Assembly (NCBI GenBank): GCA_032718475.1
Contig: JAUCBJ010000133.1
Span: 1 to 61,279 of the forward strand
Direction: 5' to 3'
Source: Nemertoderma westbladi
Taxonomy: Eukaryota > Xenacoelomorpha > Nemertodermatida > Nemertodermatidae
DNA: 61,279 bases
In this document: positions 44,765-56,040 of the stretch, piece by piece
Position numbering within the stretch: position 1 is the first letter of the stretch
Layout: each line of letters starts with the position of its first letter
Notes under the pieces: generated by a model
Told to the model about the DNA's origin: nothing
What the model saw: only the letters and a program-made list of their open reading frames with translations
The model's database searches: none
Position numbers and translations under genes: made by a program

Positions 44765-45972
44765 TTAATAGCTTAATAGTACAGTAGTAATAAAAGTAAA
44801 CAAAGGAAAAACTGGCCACAAGCTGACAAGTTGCCACCACAATTTGAGCAATGGTATCTGGTGTGGCCTCTCTGTCTCCCTCCTTCAGTATGCTATAGAT
44901 ATTGTATTTCAGTTGTTGAATTCATTGCTACACAGTAATGTAGCAAGCCCATAGTTATTGCGAACAAAGACTGACTTATACTTTTCAAGCTGTGCAGTGC
45001 CACTGCCCCGCACAAGCCCAAACCTGGGGCATTATCTAGATATCTATATCCTAACACATTTGCTATTATACGGTTTATTAACAGTGGAAGTTAAAGACGA
45101 AACCAGTTAGAACCAGTTTGTCCTGTAAACCTGCGCGGGTCTACAACAAACTTCACTTGGAATCTCAGAGCCCCAACAACTCAACTCATGCCAAGTCTAC
45201 TACAGTAGCATAGATCCCATGACACAGTATTATCATTTAAAAGGGCTTAGAAAGTTTTCAAGTGATGGATATTAATAAGTTTATGATAATTGATATAATT
45301 CAACATAGATTATACATACTGCACAAATGATTGTTGCTGTATGCTTAAAGAAAATGAATGGAACCCGTAGACCTAGTTCGTCAGACAGCCAACCTAAAAC
45401 CCGCTATTGCTAAGCTGTACCCATGAAAATTATAATGAGTAATGGAAGCACCACCCATTCACCTAAAATACCAATAATAATAATTATTATAACTTCTGAA
45501 AGAGATTCAGTCAAGAATTTAGTTTCAAGACAAACGAAGTCGGCAGTCAAACAATCAATCGAAAAATCAATCAGCAAAAAAAAATGAAATAAAAGTAAAA
45601 AGTCAATTTTTGAGAGCATCAACTCTCATACTGTATATCTTTTTATAATGGTGTTTAATTAGTGTTCCTCTAAAGAAACAGAGTGAGGATGGCTACAGCC
45701 ACAATCATAACTAATTGGACACCTAGTTTGCTGCCATTGTTCCATTTCTTACTCGTGCAACAGTGTGTTGTGGGGATGGGATCTACCACAGTGATGGAAG
45801 CATTGCCCAAACCTGCAAAACAATATGAAAGTACAAAGCGAGTGGCATTTTGGATTAAAATAAAATTCAGTGTAGATCTACCTTAGGTCTAATTATTTTC
45901 AGTGGGGCCTTCAATATTTCAAATATAAGAAAGAACATACTTTAAAATATATTTATGAAACATATGTATCAG
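44765..45972. other. Non-coding interval
   Basis: No gene or repeat recognised; several short ORFs are unsupported. Confidence 0.5.
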
Positions 45973-46452
45973 CAGGGTCACCACCTCCCAAAGGGTTGAA
46001 TTTCATTTTTCTTGAAATGTCAGGGAATTCTTGTAAAAAATGGACAAATCATGGAAAAGTAAGGGATTGTGGTTTATACAGGACAAGTGTCATAAGCGAA
46101 AAAGTGTCAAAAAATTTATGCTTGCTTCGCTCTCCATTACATTCCCTCATATCACTAACTATAAATACAAACTCTGAATTTTTCAAGAAGAAGAAATATA
46201 GATAGATATAAATGTTGTACTTTCCTATGAGTGACTGAAAAAGGCCTAAATATGATAGCCCACTCCAAAGCGAATAAATCTTCTACCACCCTGGTAGCTA
46301 GCTCAGTGGTCTTAGGACACATCATAATGTACTACAGTATAACATATATAAATATAGATAGAAGTCAAATATAAACTTCAGTCAGGGAATTTTTTCAATG
46401 AGTCAGGGAAATATCAGGGAAAATTGAAATTGAAATAAAAACGGCAACCCTG
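45973..46452. mobile_element. Non-autonomous CAGGGT-type element
   Basis: It starts CAGGGTCACCACC and ends CGGCAACCCTG; inside, words of the form GTCAGGGAATT occur near both ends. ATCAG is duplicated on both sides (45968-45972 and 46453-46457). The ends are hAT-like, but a 5-bp duplication is shorter than the hAT norm, so the class is uncertain. Confidence 0.55.
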
Positions 46453-46454
46453 AT

Positions 46455-46602
46455 CAGTGTAGTGAGGTGATATTAAAATACAAAGACTTCTATTGGAGAG
46501 CAGTGTAGTTAGGTGATATTAAAATACAGACACTTTAATTGGAGAGCAGTGTAGTTAGGTGATATTAAAATACAAACACTTCTATCGGAGAGCAGTGTAG
46601 TT
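46455..46602. repeat. 46-bp tandem repeat, 3.2 copies
   Basis: Units begin CAGTGTAGT at 46455, 46501, 46547 and 46593 and contain GGTGATATTAAAATACA. They lie immediately beside the preceding element. Confidence 0.9.
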
Positions 46603-46704
46603 ACATGTGTTTAAATGTCATTGTGCTACATCAGGTTCAGTGTGTCAAATACTGTACAATGCAATCCAAATTGTCGACATGCTACAGCTGGGGGTCTGCC
46701 ATTT

Positions 46705-46805
46705 ACGAAGTTTATAATATGTTAAGGATAGCGGGTCCAGCAATAAAAACGATTGGTATTATTATTATTCGCGAGGCCATTCGGGCCTAAACCCTTCTTC
46801 AGGCG
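46705..46805 (+). mobile_element. Penelope-like end fragment
   Basis: TATAATATGTTAAGGATAG through AAAACGATTGGTATTATT is inverted at 55050-55125, next to the Penelope-like RT. Here it is followed by GAGGCCATTCGGGCCTAAAC and CTTCTTCAGGCGATT. Probably the terminal part of another copy of the same or a related element. Confidence 0.5.
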
Positions 46806-47899
46806 ATTATTAAAATAAAATAAAACAAAAAATTTACACAAAATTTATACAGACACAACTGCAAAATACAGAACAGTGACCGGTACCGGTACAGCCTAAA
46901 CAATCTATTGCCCAGGACAGTAGCCAATCACGTGCACTACCGGTAAAGTACTGTAGTTAGGAAATAAATGTAATTAGATTAGTTTTAAATTAGGGACACC
47001 AATATTAATAATAATGATAATTAATAAATTTTCTAATATATTAAATTACATACCTAATGAATCTATCTATATGCACCTGAAATGAATTTGGAAAATTGTC
47101 TACTTTAGTTAATTTTTTTTTATAATGTAATTTAAATATAATTGTAAGCGATAATAAAGACTGTAAAATAACCTAGCCAACCAGTATTTACTCGGGTGTA
47201 GAGTTTATAACTACTTTGCAAAAAATGTAAACATTAACTCAAAACAACATTAATAGTTTAAGGTGAAATAAAGTAAAGATGACAATAAATTATGGTAACA
47301 GTGAATGTATAAATTAAAGGGGAGTTAGGGAGAGGGGTACATCTCCCTGTCCAAATATATTCTGGATTGTATTGCGTGAAAGTGTTTGTTGGTAATAAAT
47401 AAGCGTTGTGGTATAATATAGCCCTACTCTACTTTAGTCTATACTATAGCTCTACTTTAGTTAATTGAAAGCACCTATATTAGAAATTAAAAGTTATATT
47501 ATTTAAATTTATTCACGGATAGTAGTTAAGTAGAGAAAGTAACCGATATGTACCCCTACTGTAGTTGATATACAGTATCATTAGAGTAATTAATAAATCA
47601 ACAATATTAATATTAATAAAAAGGGAATAATTTTACTTTATCTTACAGTACTAGGAATTTACTTTATATTACACCCCCAATTATTACATTATTATTATTA
47701 TTATCATTATTATTATATTATTATTACATTTTATTACATTATATTTTTATTATTACATTAAATTATTACTCTATTTATCACGTACGTATATGATTATGAT
47801 TATTTTTTTTTTTATAACAATAAATATTTTTTTTCCTTGTTCCGGTCTCCCTTCCAGTTATCTTGTGCTACCAGCATTTGTATTCCATGTATTATTATA
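46806..47899. other. AT-rich interval with (ATT)n
   Basis: A (TTA)n tract lies at about 47689-47765. No gene is seen. Confidence 0.5.
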
Positions 47900-48030
47900 C
47901 AGGCCTCCCAGAGTTTCCTTTTTTCCTTTTTTTTCCTTTATTTTAGAACGTTTCCTTTTTTTCCTTTTTATTTAGAACGTTTCCTTTTTTCCTTTTTTTG
48001 TCCATTTTCACACATTTTTTTCCTCTTTTT
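47900..48030. repeat. CAGGCCTCCCAG end with CCTTTTTT tandem words
   Basis: CAGGCCTCCCAG at 47900 is followed by repeated TTTCCTTTTTTCC words. CTGGGAGGGCTG at 53204-53215 is its imperfect inverse, also next to CCTTTTTT words, so LINE L-D may lie inside a hAT-like element. No clean 8-bp duplication was found. Confidence 0.4.
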
Positions 48031-48206
48031 TTGGTTTAGAAGATCAACTTCAGCTTGCTGTTGATATTGACAAGGTTATAACAGAGATTGACGGGCATAA
48101 TAATGCCGTTTTTTATTTTGAGTATGTTTATTTTGACAAAAATCACAAGCTAAGCTACCATAAAAATGTAGCAGTTGAGGGAACTGTAAATTTATTTATT
48201 TTCTGA

Positions 48207-48430
48207 GGGGGGGGGGGGGGGGGGGGATATATTATGATTGACACAAAACCCGCCTTGGTGAATTAATATTGTTGTTTTTTAATTTAGGGAAAGGAACAAG
48301 TTGCAGTGGTAGTCTATTCTAACCAAAACAATAAAGTAAAGCCTATAACAAGGGTTATAGTTTCATTTTTGCTCATAATCACCTATTATTTGCATCCGTT
48401 TTCCCCTGGAGATGGATGAATTTTGATTGA
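48207..48430 (-). mobile_element. G-run MITE, copy 3 (reverse)
   Basis: Twenty G at 48207-48226, then the reverse of the family core (GGTGAATTAATATTG, AACCAAAACAATAAAG, CCCCTGGAGATGGATGAATT). Confidence 0.7.
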
Positions 48431-48680
48431 GTCTAAAAGTATTTTTGTTATTTATATAAATGTAGCCACGACCAGAAATCCGTACCAAAGTTTTTGGGCC
48501 TTATATTTCTTTCAAACTAAAGTTCTTTTACAAGCGTTTGATAAACCTCTATCAATGGCCATCAATAGGCCGAATTCAACCATCTCTGATAACTAGGCAA
48601 AAAGGTGAAAATTAGAAACATACAGTGACGTTTCTTAATAGGCCTATATATATAAGGTTAATGATATTATATATTATATT
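48431..48680. other. Interval next to the L-D 3' end
   Basis: On the minus strand GGAATAAAG near 48685-48693 precedes an AT repeat and is probably the L-D polyadenylation region. Confidence 0.45.
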
Positions 48681-48850
48681 ATTCTTTATTCCAGGCCGAG
48701 GCCCATAAAAACAGATTACATATATTATTTATTAAGCACAATTGTTTGGAGATATTAAAATATGTACAGTACAAATAGTAAGCCTACCCTACCAACTAAT
48801 CCAAATGTTCTTACATAAAACATAAAACACGATATACATAATATAGATTA

Positions 48851-51682
48851 CTATAAAATAATACGTGTGTACTGATGACACCAAATATTAGCAGTCGAAA
48901 CAAGCAAATTGTTAGAAGAAGAGATTCTTCGTAATAAACTTTGCTTATTTTTATACAGAATGTGAATGAACATTGGAAGATTAAGCTGCCCGAACATTAA
49001 AGAGATACTCGTGGGCTCATCCTCAGTAAATCGAGGTATTTTAAATAATAGTCGCAAGCAGTTATTATAAGCCACTCTAAGTTTATTGTAGGCACTTTGT
49101 GAATAATTACTTCTAGACCATAAGCTACAACAGTATATAGGTGTACAAAAAGCACGAAATAATAGAATTTTAACATTTGTGGATGCATTACCAAATTTCC
49201 TAAGTAGAGTGTTTGCACGTGCATATAAAGAATGAGTTTGCTTAATTATATCACAATCATCATCAGTATTAGAGCACAGGAGATGTCCTAAGTATGAAAA
49301 TCTATCTACAATATCAATGTAAGAACCGTATAATTTAATTCTGGAATAGAGTGTAACTGTGTAGGACTTGGGAATGAAATAAATACATTTACTTTTTTTA
49401 GTGTTAAATATAATAGAATTATCGAGAGCATAAGCTACAGAAATATTAACTAGATTTTGTAAACCATGTATTGAGTTTGAAATGAGACATAGGTCGTCCG
49501 CATATATAATGTGGTTAATTCTTGTAGAGCCTAGACAGCAACCGGTTCCGCTACTAGTTAACGCTAAGCTTAAATCGTCAACATAAACGTTGTAAAATAG
49601 AGGTGATAGGATGCCACCCTGACGAGTTCCATTAGTTACATTAAATTCGGGTGACAATATGCCATTCCAACAGACACGCAACAGTTGGTTACGGTACCAG
49701 AAATGTATAACACGCACAATATAAATAGGGACACCTCTATTAATTAGCTTATTAAAAAGTTTGTAATGGTTGACCCTATCAAAGGCTTTTGAGGCGTCCA
49801 ACATACAAACATAGATACACGAATTGTTACATAGGTAATAATTAATTATTTCTTTAAGAGTATATATGCATAACTCAGTTCCTGATTTAGTTTTAAATCC
49901 GAATTGGTTGCTAGTGGTAATTAAATGATCTACACATCGTTCTAGAATTACCTTCTCGACCACCTTACTAAGGATAGTTGAAAGGGCAATTCCACGATAG
50001 TTATCCTTACTGTTTAAAGCAGCGGTCCTATCTTTTACAAGTGGTATAATGGTGGAAGCCATCATTTCAGCTGGCATATAGTTGTGTGTAAACATAGCAT
50101 TAATTAAAATGCAAATTGCACGAATCAAATTATAGGAGAAACCGTTGATAAAGTGTTCAGCCGTTACCTCATCAGGGCCCGATGACTTGCCAGTAGGAAG
50201 ACCAAGCACTGAATCAACAGTTTCTTTAAACGTGACATGAGAGAAATTAATATCATTATTACTGACAGATGTATTAAAAATAGATTTACCGGTGTCATCA
50301 TGTACACAGTTAAATAGGTTTTTAAAATGGTTACCCCACATGGTACTGATATCATTGGAACCAATTGAATCGCCTATTTTATTGGGCAGTTTTGGCTTAC
50401 AATTAGAGTGACTTCTAACCTGAGACCAGAAGTCCTTTGACGAATCATCAGTGAGTAGTGAATTGGCCATTTTATCGGTTCTAATGGTAGCTTCACTACG
50501 TTTACACTGACGCATAGCACGCTTAAAGCGAGCTTTAGTACTTAAATATTCCTGAAAAATTTCACCCTGCCGAGGGTTTCCGCAACTTCGCCATAACTTA
50601 AAAGCAGTTCTAGACTGTCTATAATATTCTTTCACGTTGTCATTCCAACCTGGGATGTGTTGGTCTGACAACGTAGCATTACTATGTGAGTTGTTTTTGA
50701 TATATGATTTACTAGAACTAAGTAAAGTACTATTAATATTCTGGTACAATGAATCAATTTCAGCCTGATGAGAGTTACAATGCACGTTATTGCAATTGAT
50801 TAGATTATTATAATAATTGCTACTATCGAGCATATTACCAAGTGCGATATTAACATTGTCCGCATAGCCAGCAATGTTACTGGAGCTATGCTGCCAGTCG
50901 AAACGAGGTGGCACGGGCCGATTCTCATTACTGCCAGTAGAAACCGGTACAGGCGCGACTGTACACGGAAGAGTTAAGAATATCGGCATATGGTCTGAGA
51001 TAGACAGATCATAGACAATCTTAATATCATTTATTAGATATGCACTCGAATTAGAAATTGCAACATGATCTAACCAAGAAATGGTTCCATGAGCATCGCT
51101 CACAAACGTATAAGAATCCCTGGGTAGCAAATTAACATCCGCCACTGTAATATTTACTGAATCGCACCATTGTATTAATTCGTTAAAAATAGGACGTGTA
51201 GGGTCGGCATTAAAATCCCCAATTATAATACAGTTTGAATATTGCTCCGTTTCTAAAAGTGAGGCCAACTACCCAAGACATTGTCTGTACAAGTCATGGT
51301 TATCTGGGCAATCGTATGGTAAATATATATTTATTATTAATAATTTATCGTTATTTAAGAGGTTAATCTTTGCGCCTAAAATTAGCGAATCATTAAAATC
51401 AACAATCTCAAGTGAATGCGCCATAGATTTGCGCCATAAAAATCCAAGACCACCTGCAGGCCTACCGCGAAGCAGACCGTCAGAGTAGTCGGTGGAGGAA
51501 AAGCCGCGCCCTTCAAATTCCTTATGTAGATTGTTCATTATGCCAAGTTCCTGCTTTGGGAGTTGGAGCTCTTGCAGAAGCAAGAGATCCGCGTCCCTAC
51601 ACAGCTCATTGATAACAGTCCTCGAGTGAGCGTTCCGGACTGAGTTGCAGTTAAATGAAGAAATTTTTATGTTATTCGCCAT
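48851..51682 (-). pseudogene. LINE L-D ORF2, one in-frame stop
   Basis: A single 943-codon frame interrupted only by TAG at 51269-51271, after codon 137 (QCLG*LASL). The endonuclease has MANNIKISSFNCNS, LLLQELQL (catalytic Glu), IIIGDFNADPTRP and ISDHMPIFLTL. The RT has NYRGIALSTILSKVVE, CMLDASKAFDRVNH, GTRQGGILSPLFYNVYVDDL and IIYADDLCLIS. All catalytic residues that can be recognised are present. The stop removes most of the endonuclease and all of the RT unless read through. ORF1 lies 100 bp upstream on the same strand. It looks young, with no other frame damage. Confidence 0.9.
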
Positions 51683-51783
51683 TGTTCAGAGTAATATTAA
51701 AAAGAGATATATACAAATTTAAATTAGAAAAAAAAAAACAAAAGAAAAAAAAAAAACAACAATACACAATAAATAATCACATT

Positions 51784-53040
51784 CTATCGGGACCCTGAGT
51801 CCTCTGAATTAGCCAGAACATCATAACTGTTAGCCGTATTAGTAGGCGCAGCCGGGACAGTATTTATACCCTTAGGGGAAACCGAGACTGCACCAGTACT
51901 GCTGGTACCATCGCCTCCTAGAGAGTGTTCGAGATCGGTAACATTTGGACTTTTCGTCCTTTCGGGGAGACTCCTCCTCAGTGGGAAGTACGTGTTGATC
52001 GTCGCATTAGTAGGCCATGTATCCGGTTCCATCAGCTTCTCCCTCTCACTGGCCATACAGGTTATAACGAATGCTGACTGACGAGCTCTCGATATCGGAG
52101 CACGTTCGCAGGTAATATCGAAACCGCAGCTATCCTTGATGTGTTTCGTAATAGTACTAGGTTCGACACCCTCGCAACATCCTGCAAGGTAGAGTTTCCG
52201 AGTCGGTTGGATGGTGGGAAAGGCAGTGGAGGAACTGGATCCTCTTACACACTGACTACGTCGCAATGGGCGGCGCTGATGAGAAGTCGTACCAACAGCA
52301 GTAGCGGCCAAAGCCCGAACTTGGCCGCGGCGAGGACGAGCCGGACGATGGCGACCATCCGCTCCAACTGGAATGTAATCAGAGTCGGCAGATGAGTCTC
52401 GGTTGAGCCGCAACCGAGAAATGTGTGGTGGGGTGGCCGAAGCGGCAGCCAGTCGACTGGTACTGGCAGCGACTTCTGCCCAAGGCCTAGTTGAGGCGCT
52501 ACTAGGCAGTCGGTTATTGCCAGGTGGCGGAGCAGGATCCGTAGATGCCGGTACCTGTACAACTTCCCGTGCCTGTCTCGATTCAGACAGATTCTGACAG
52601 GACCTATTCCTAATCGTATTCGTATCAGGTAGAACACCAGTAGGCCTACCGGTAGTGGAATCACCAGAAGTAACTGTGGTTGTGGGTCTGTTGCTGTTCC
52701 TAACAACATTATCAGCATTATTTTGGAGATTGACACAGACAGATTCAACTACTGCTAACCTGTCCTGTAGCATACTGACCGACCTGAGCAGTAGAGCGAC
52801 GCCGGCATCGCACAGCGAGAAAGGAGGGAGAATAGTGAGATCCTTAGGAACAAATTCCTTGCAGGTTGAGGGTTCATTCTGAAGATCGATATAAGCAGGG
52901 TAGTCAAAGACATCCAACATGTCTACGACTAAATTACGGCGCAGAGAATTACCATTGCACCGTTTAGTCCAGAACGACTGCTTATGAGCGTCCCTATCTG
53001 AGCTGGGAAATGAAATATATAATGAAATATAATGCTTACT
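51784..53040 (-). CDS. LINE L-D ORF1 protein, 5'-truncated
   Basis: An open frame of 426 codons listed to 53064 ends at 51784. Its N-terminus (SFWTKRCNGNSLRRNLV, VDMLDVFDYPAYIDL) appears complete from about 53000; the first residues derive from flanking low-complexity DNA. A short hydrophobic heptad-like segment (VALLLRSVSMLQDRLAVVESV) precedes a long Ser/Thr/Pro/Arg-rich linker. The C-terminal PTRKLYLAGCCEGVEPSTI and SAFVITCMASEREKLMEP form an RRM-like fold typical of ORF1 proteins in marine LINEs. It probably binds the element RNA. Confidence 0.75.
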   Translation of the reverse strand, partial: SKHYISLYISFPSSDRDAHKQSFWTKRCNGNSLRRNLVVDMLDVFDYPAYIDLQNEPSTCKEFVPKDLTILPPFSLCDAGVALLLRSVSMLQDRLAVVESVCVNLQNNADNVVRNSNRPTTTVTSGDSTTGRPTGVLPDTNTIRNRSCQNLSESRQAREVVQVPASTDPAPPPGNNRLPSSASTRPWAEVAASTSRLAAASATPPHISRLRLNRDSSADSDYIPVGADGRHRPARPRRGQVRALAATAVGTTSHQRRPLRRSQCVRGSSSSTAFPTIQPTRKLYLAGCCEGVEPSTITKHIKDSCGFDITCERAPISRARQSAFVITCMASEREKLMEPDTWPTNATINTYFPLRRSLPERTKSPNVTDLEHSLGGDGTSSTGAVSVSPKGINTVPAAPTNTANSYDVLANSEDSGSR

Positions 53041-53064
53041 ATCCTTTTTTAAAGATAATATCAA

Positions 53065-53480
53065 TTCAGTTTTTCCCTTTTTTTTGAACCGTATCCGATC
53101 CTTTTTGTCCTTTTTCTGAACTTGAACTGCATCCTATCCTTTTTTTCCTTTTTTTTTTGAAAATATAAATTCCTTTTTTCCTTTTTTTCATCGATTTTTT
53201 TGGCTGGGAGGGCTGATTATAATTATGTATTAAAGTTGAATATAATAATAAAAATAGTATAAAATAAAATATAAAAACTTTTAGTTTGGAAGGGGAATGT
53301 TAGTTTATATTTTTTTTTTGAGCGCTTAAAACTTTTTCTTCAAAAATACTAATATATCAACATATTCATTCACATTCACATTAATTCAACACATCATTGG
53401 AATACGATTTGAAAACCAGAATTTAACGCGTAATAGTATAATATAAGCACCAATATTAAATTAATAAATTCTTACTACAA
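53065..53480. other. T-rich tandem words and AT-rich interval
   Basis: CCTTTTTT(T)CC words at 53066-53190, ending in CTGGGAGGGCTG at 53204-53215; see the entry at 47900. No gene. Confidence 0.45.
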
Positions 53481-53499
53481 GAATAAGATTACGAATGAT

Positions 53500-55035
53500 A
53501 ATGGGTGGAGTTACTGTATATTGGTGGTAGAACTTTACTTAGTGGGGGACGTAAAGTGTTAATATACCAGCTTTCATAAGCAAGTGGGTCATCTCTACAG
53601 TGTAAAGTGGCAGTGATGCTGAAATTATCAAGTGCACAAGTATCGAAGTGATTAAGTAGGAGTGCATCGTGTCGTATGATAACTTCATCAACGTGTGTGT
53701 GATACCATGGGTGGTTACGTTATAGAGCGGTGATTGTTCATTCGGAGGTGTAATCATTGATAGTTTCGCCCAAATAAAATTGGTCGCTGCGAACTTTGCA
53801 CCTTATCGTATATAGCACGTTGTTGGACCTACACGTGAAACGTTCTGGAATAGTGTCACCCCATGGCGTCTCGGTATCTTTGGTTACTGAGTGGCAAGTA
53901 AGACATCCCTTGGTCTTGCATGGGAAATTTCCTTTACTGGTAATTTGGGGACAGTATTCTTTGTAAATGTAAATAGTATATTACCGAGGCTTATACCTAG
54001 CTGTGAAGAAACAACTAGATTAATATTTTTTAGATAGTGAGTAAAACTCGTGAGTACAGACTTAATTGGTATTAGGAAGTGGGGTGGTATTGTTAAATAG
54101 TAGGTATCGACATTCGACAGGCTCAACCAGAGTTAGGTTAACCTGGGGCTCCCAACGTCGTAGTGAGTGGATTATACGTGTGGGGTATCCTTGGGTTAAA
54201 CACCCTTCAAGGTATTTATCCCGGTATATTGCGTAGTCTTCGAGGCTATCAGACAGTCTCCTAAGTCGTAACAGTTGTGATTTAACTATGTTAGTAAGCA
54301 TAACGGGTCCATGTGCACTATTGAAGTTAATGGGGACCTTGTTACTACATGGCTTTTTATAAGGCGATACAATTAACATATTATTATTTACGGTTATAGT
54401 CATATCTAGAAAAGTACCTTCTGAAGAGAATTCAGCGTTATATACTTTATATCACTATTATTGTATAGTGCGACTGAGGCATTATTAGCATTATCTAAAA
54501 TTACTTCAATATCACTAGCATTTAATAACTTATTGAACAATAAGAAACCATCGTCTACTACTCTACGGTAGAACATGGGAGGGTGAATAAAAGTTCTTGT
54601 AAAGTGTAGTTCTAAACGTGACACCGCTATACATGAGTAGGCAACAGACACACTGCACCACCCTTAATCTGTAAATATATCTTCTTTCTGTACTGGAAAT
54701 AATTGTGAGTTAAAACAAATCGCACCAGTGATACAATTTCACCACAAGTTAGAGAAGTTCTACTTTCTCTAGTGTAGTGTCCTCCTCTAAGGCTGCTAAA
54801 ACTGCAGCGCATCCAAGATCTAAATCTTTATTCGTGAACATGTCCACGATGTCTAATGTAACCATGGTGATATCTCCATCTACTATGGATGGTATGCTGG
54901 ATTTGAATGCGTAAGAACTTGGAACATACGACTGTAAGGATACCATAATTGGGGATAGAAGGCAATGACAACATTTAGATAGGGGGGCTGTTAATGAAAA
55001 GGTGGAGGCTATAATCGGGCGACCTTTAGGTATTA
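53500..55035 (-). pseudogene. Penelope-like element: RT and GIY-YIG endonuclease, decayed
   Basis: The minus-strand sense can be followed through several frames: GRPIIASTFSLTAPLSK and YVPSSYAFKSSIPSI (about 55030-54890), TLDIVDMFTN with the first catalytic Asp, LEKVELL, YLQIKGGAV, then RRVVDDGFLLF (YVDD equivalent, 54560). INFNSAHGP and QLLRLRRLS form the thumb. After GCLTCHSVTK, a CxxC linker, comes NVLYTIRCKV...FYLGETI (the GIY-YIG core, about 53760) and DPLAYESWYINTL. This domain order defines Penelope-like retroelements. At least four frame breaks make it dead. The 5' end is cut at an (ATT)n tract. Confidence 0.85.
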
Positions 55036-55130
55036 TTTAAATAATAATAATAATAATAATAATACCAATCGTTTTTATTGCTGGGGAAGACCCTCTATCC
55101 TTAACATATTATAAACTAAGTACAATGTAT
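55036..55130 (-). mobile_element. (ATT)n tract and Penelope-like end segment
   Basis: The inverse of the 46705-46765 segment (GGATAGAGGGTC and CAATAAAAACGATTGGTATT) directly abuts the RT relic. Possibly the tail of one element copy joined head-to-tail to the next. Confidence 0.5.
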
Positions 55131-56036
55131 ATATATCCAACCAGACACTATATAATATTGGAGGTGTTCCATTAGTCCCCCAAACTTCAGACTTGAACAG
55201 AACTGCCTCAGCTTCGTAGGATATTGTTTTCGACGTGAGGACCAGCCAGTGCATAATCTTGTGCTTTGGCGGCATCATGGTGAAAATAAGCGTGGTGGAT
55301 AACAAATGCCTTTTGAGAAGCCTCTTAAAGGATACTGGTCTTAAATATGCGGTCGAGACTCTCGACTAGAAAGTTCAGAACAGTCAAAGGACAAGGGGAC
55401 ATAGAAAACCCTGTAAACGTGAAAGCTTTTCAGCTTTCGGAATCTAGTTAGATTTTAGTCGAAAGTCAACTTAAAAAAAAACCCGTTAACTAACAAAATT
55501 CGGAGTGACAAGTTAAATAAAACCACTTTAACTAAATATCATCAAATGACAACTTATTACTAGTTGAACTTTCAACCAGTTGAACAGCACTGGCAAATGT
55601 ATTTAATATCTAAATAAATCAAATCATATGGTGGCACGCAAAAAATCACATACATGTTTATTGTTTAAATTATTATATTTTTGCACATTTCAAAATAATA
55701 TTTAACATTTAAGTATGGCACCAGAACCTACCCGCATTTTCATAATCTATTGAGAAACCAGTGTTTGTAACATTCGAATCAGAAACAAATACAAGGTATA
55801 AGTCCATGGTAGAGGATATAATTTGAGTTGGTAGTGTATTTCCAGATAAGTTCCCTATCAATGGGGAAAATTCATCAGCACCATCGTAAACCTAATGAGA
55901 GAAAAATCTGTTCACAAACATAAAACATAATATTTCACCTTGTGCAAATGTAGGCTTGTGTATGCCGGGGTCGTGGTTATTATTTCTCCTTACTCTGTTT
56001 AACTGTATATTTACTAGGACATGGTATCCATTCAGT
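55131..56036. other. Non-coding interval with dispersed repeat
   Basis: AAGTTCCCTATCAATGGGG and AAATTCATCAGCACCATCGT at about 55850-55887 recur as a direct repeat at 60188-60225. The last bases before 56041 encode YPFSW in the sense of LINE L-E. Confidence 0.5.
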
Positions 56037-56040
56037 TGGG

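Noticed and set aside
45410-45622. 70-codon hydrophobic ORF
   Set aside because: Low-complexity Ile/Leu run from an AT-rich tract; no family resemblance.
53500-55130. Hammerhead ribozyme in the Penelope-like terminal region
   Set aside because: I looked for CTGATGA with a matching GAAA at suitable spacing in both orientations and found none I could support.
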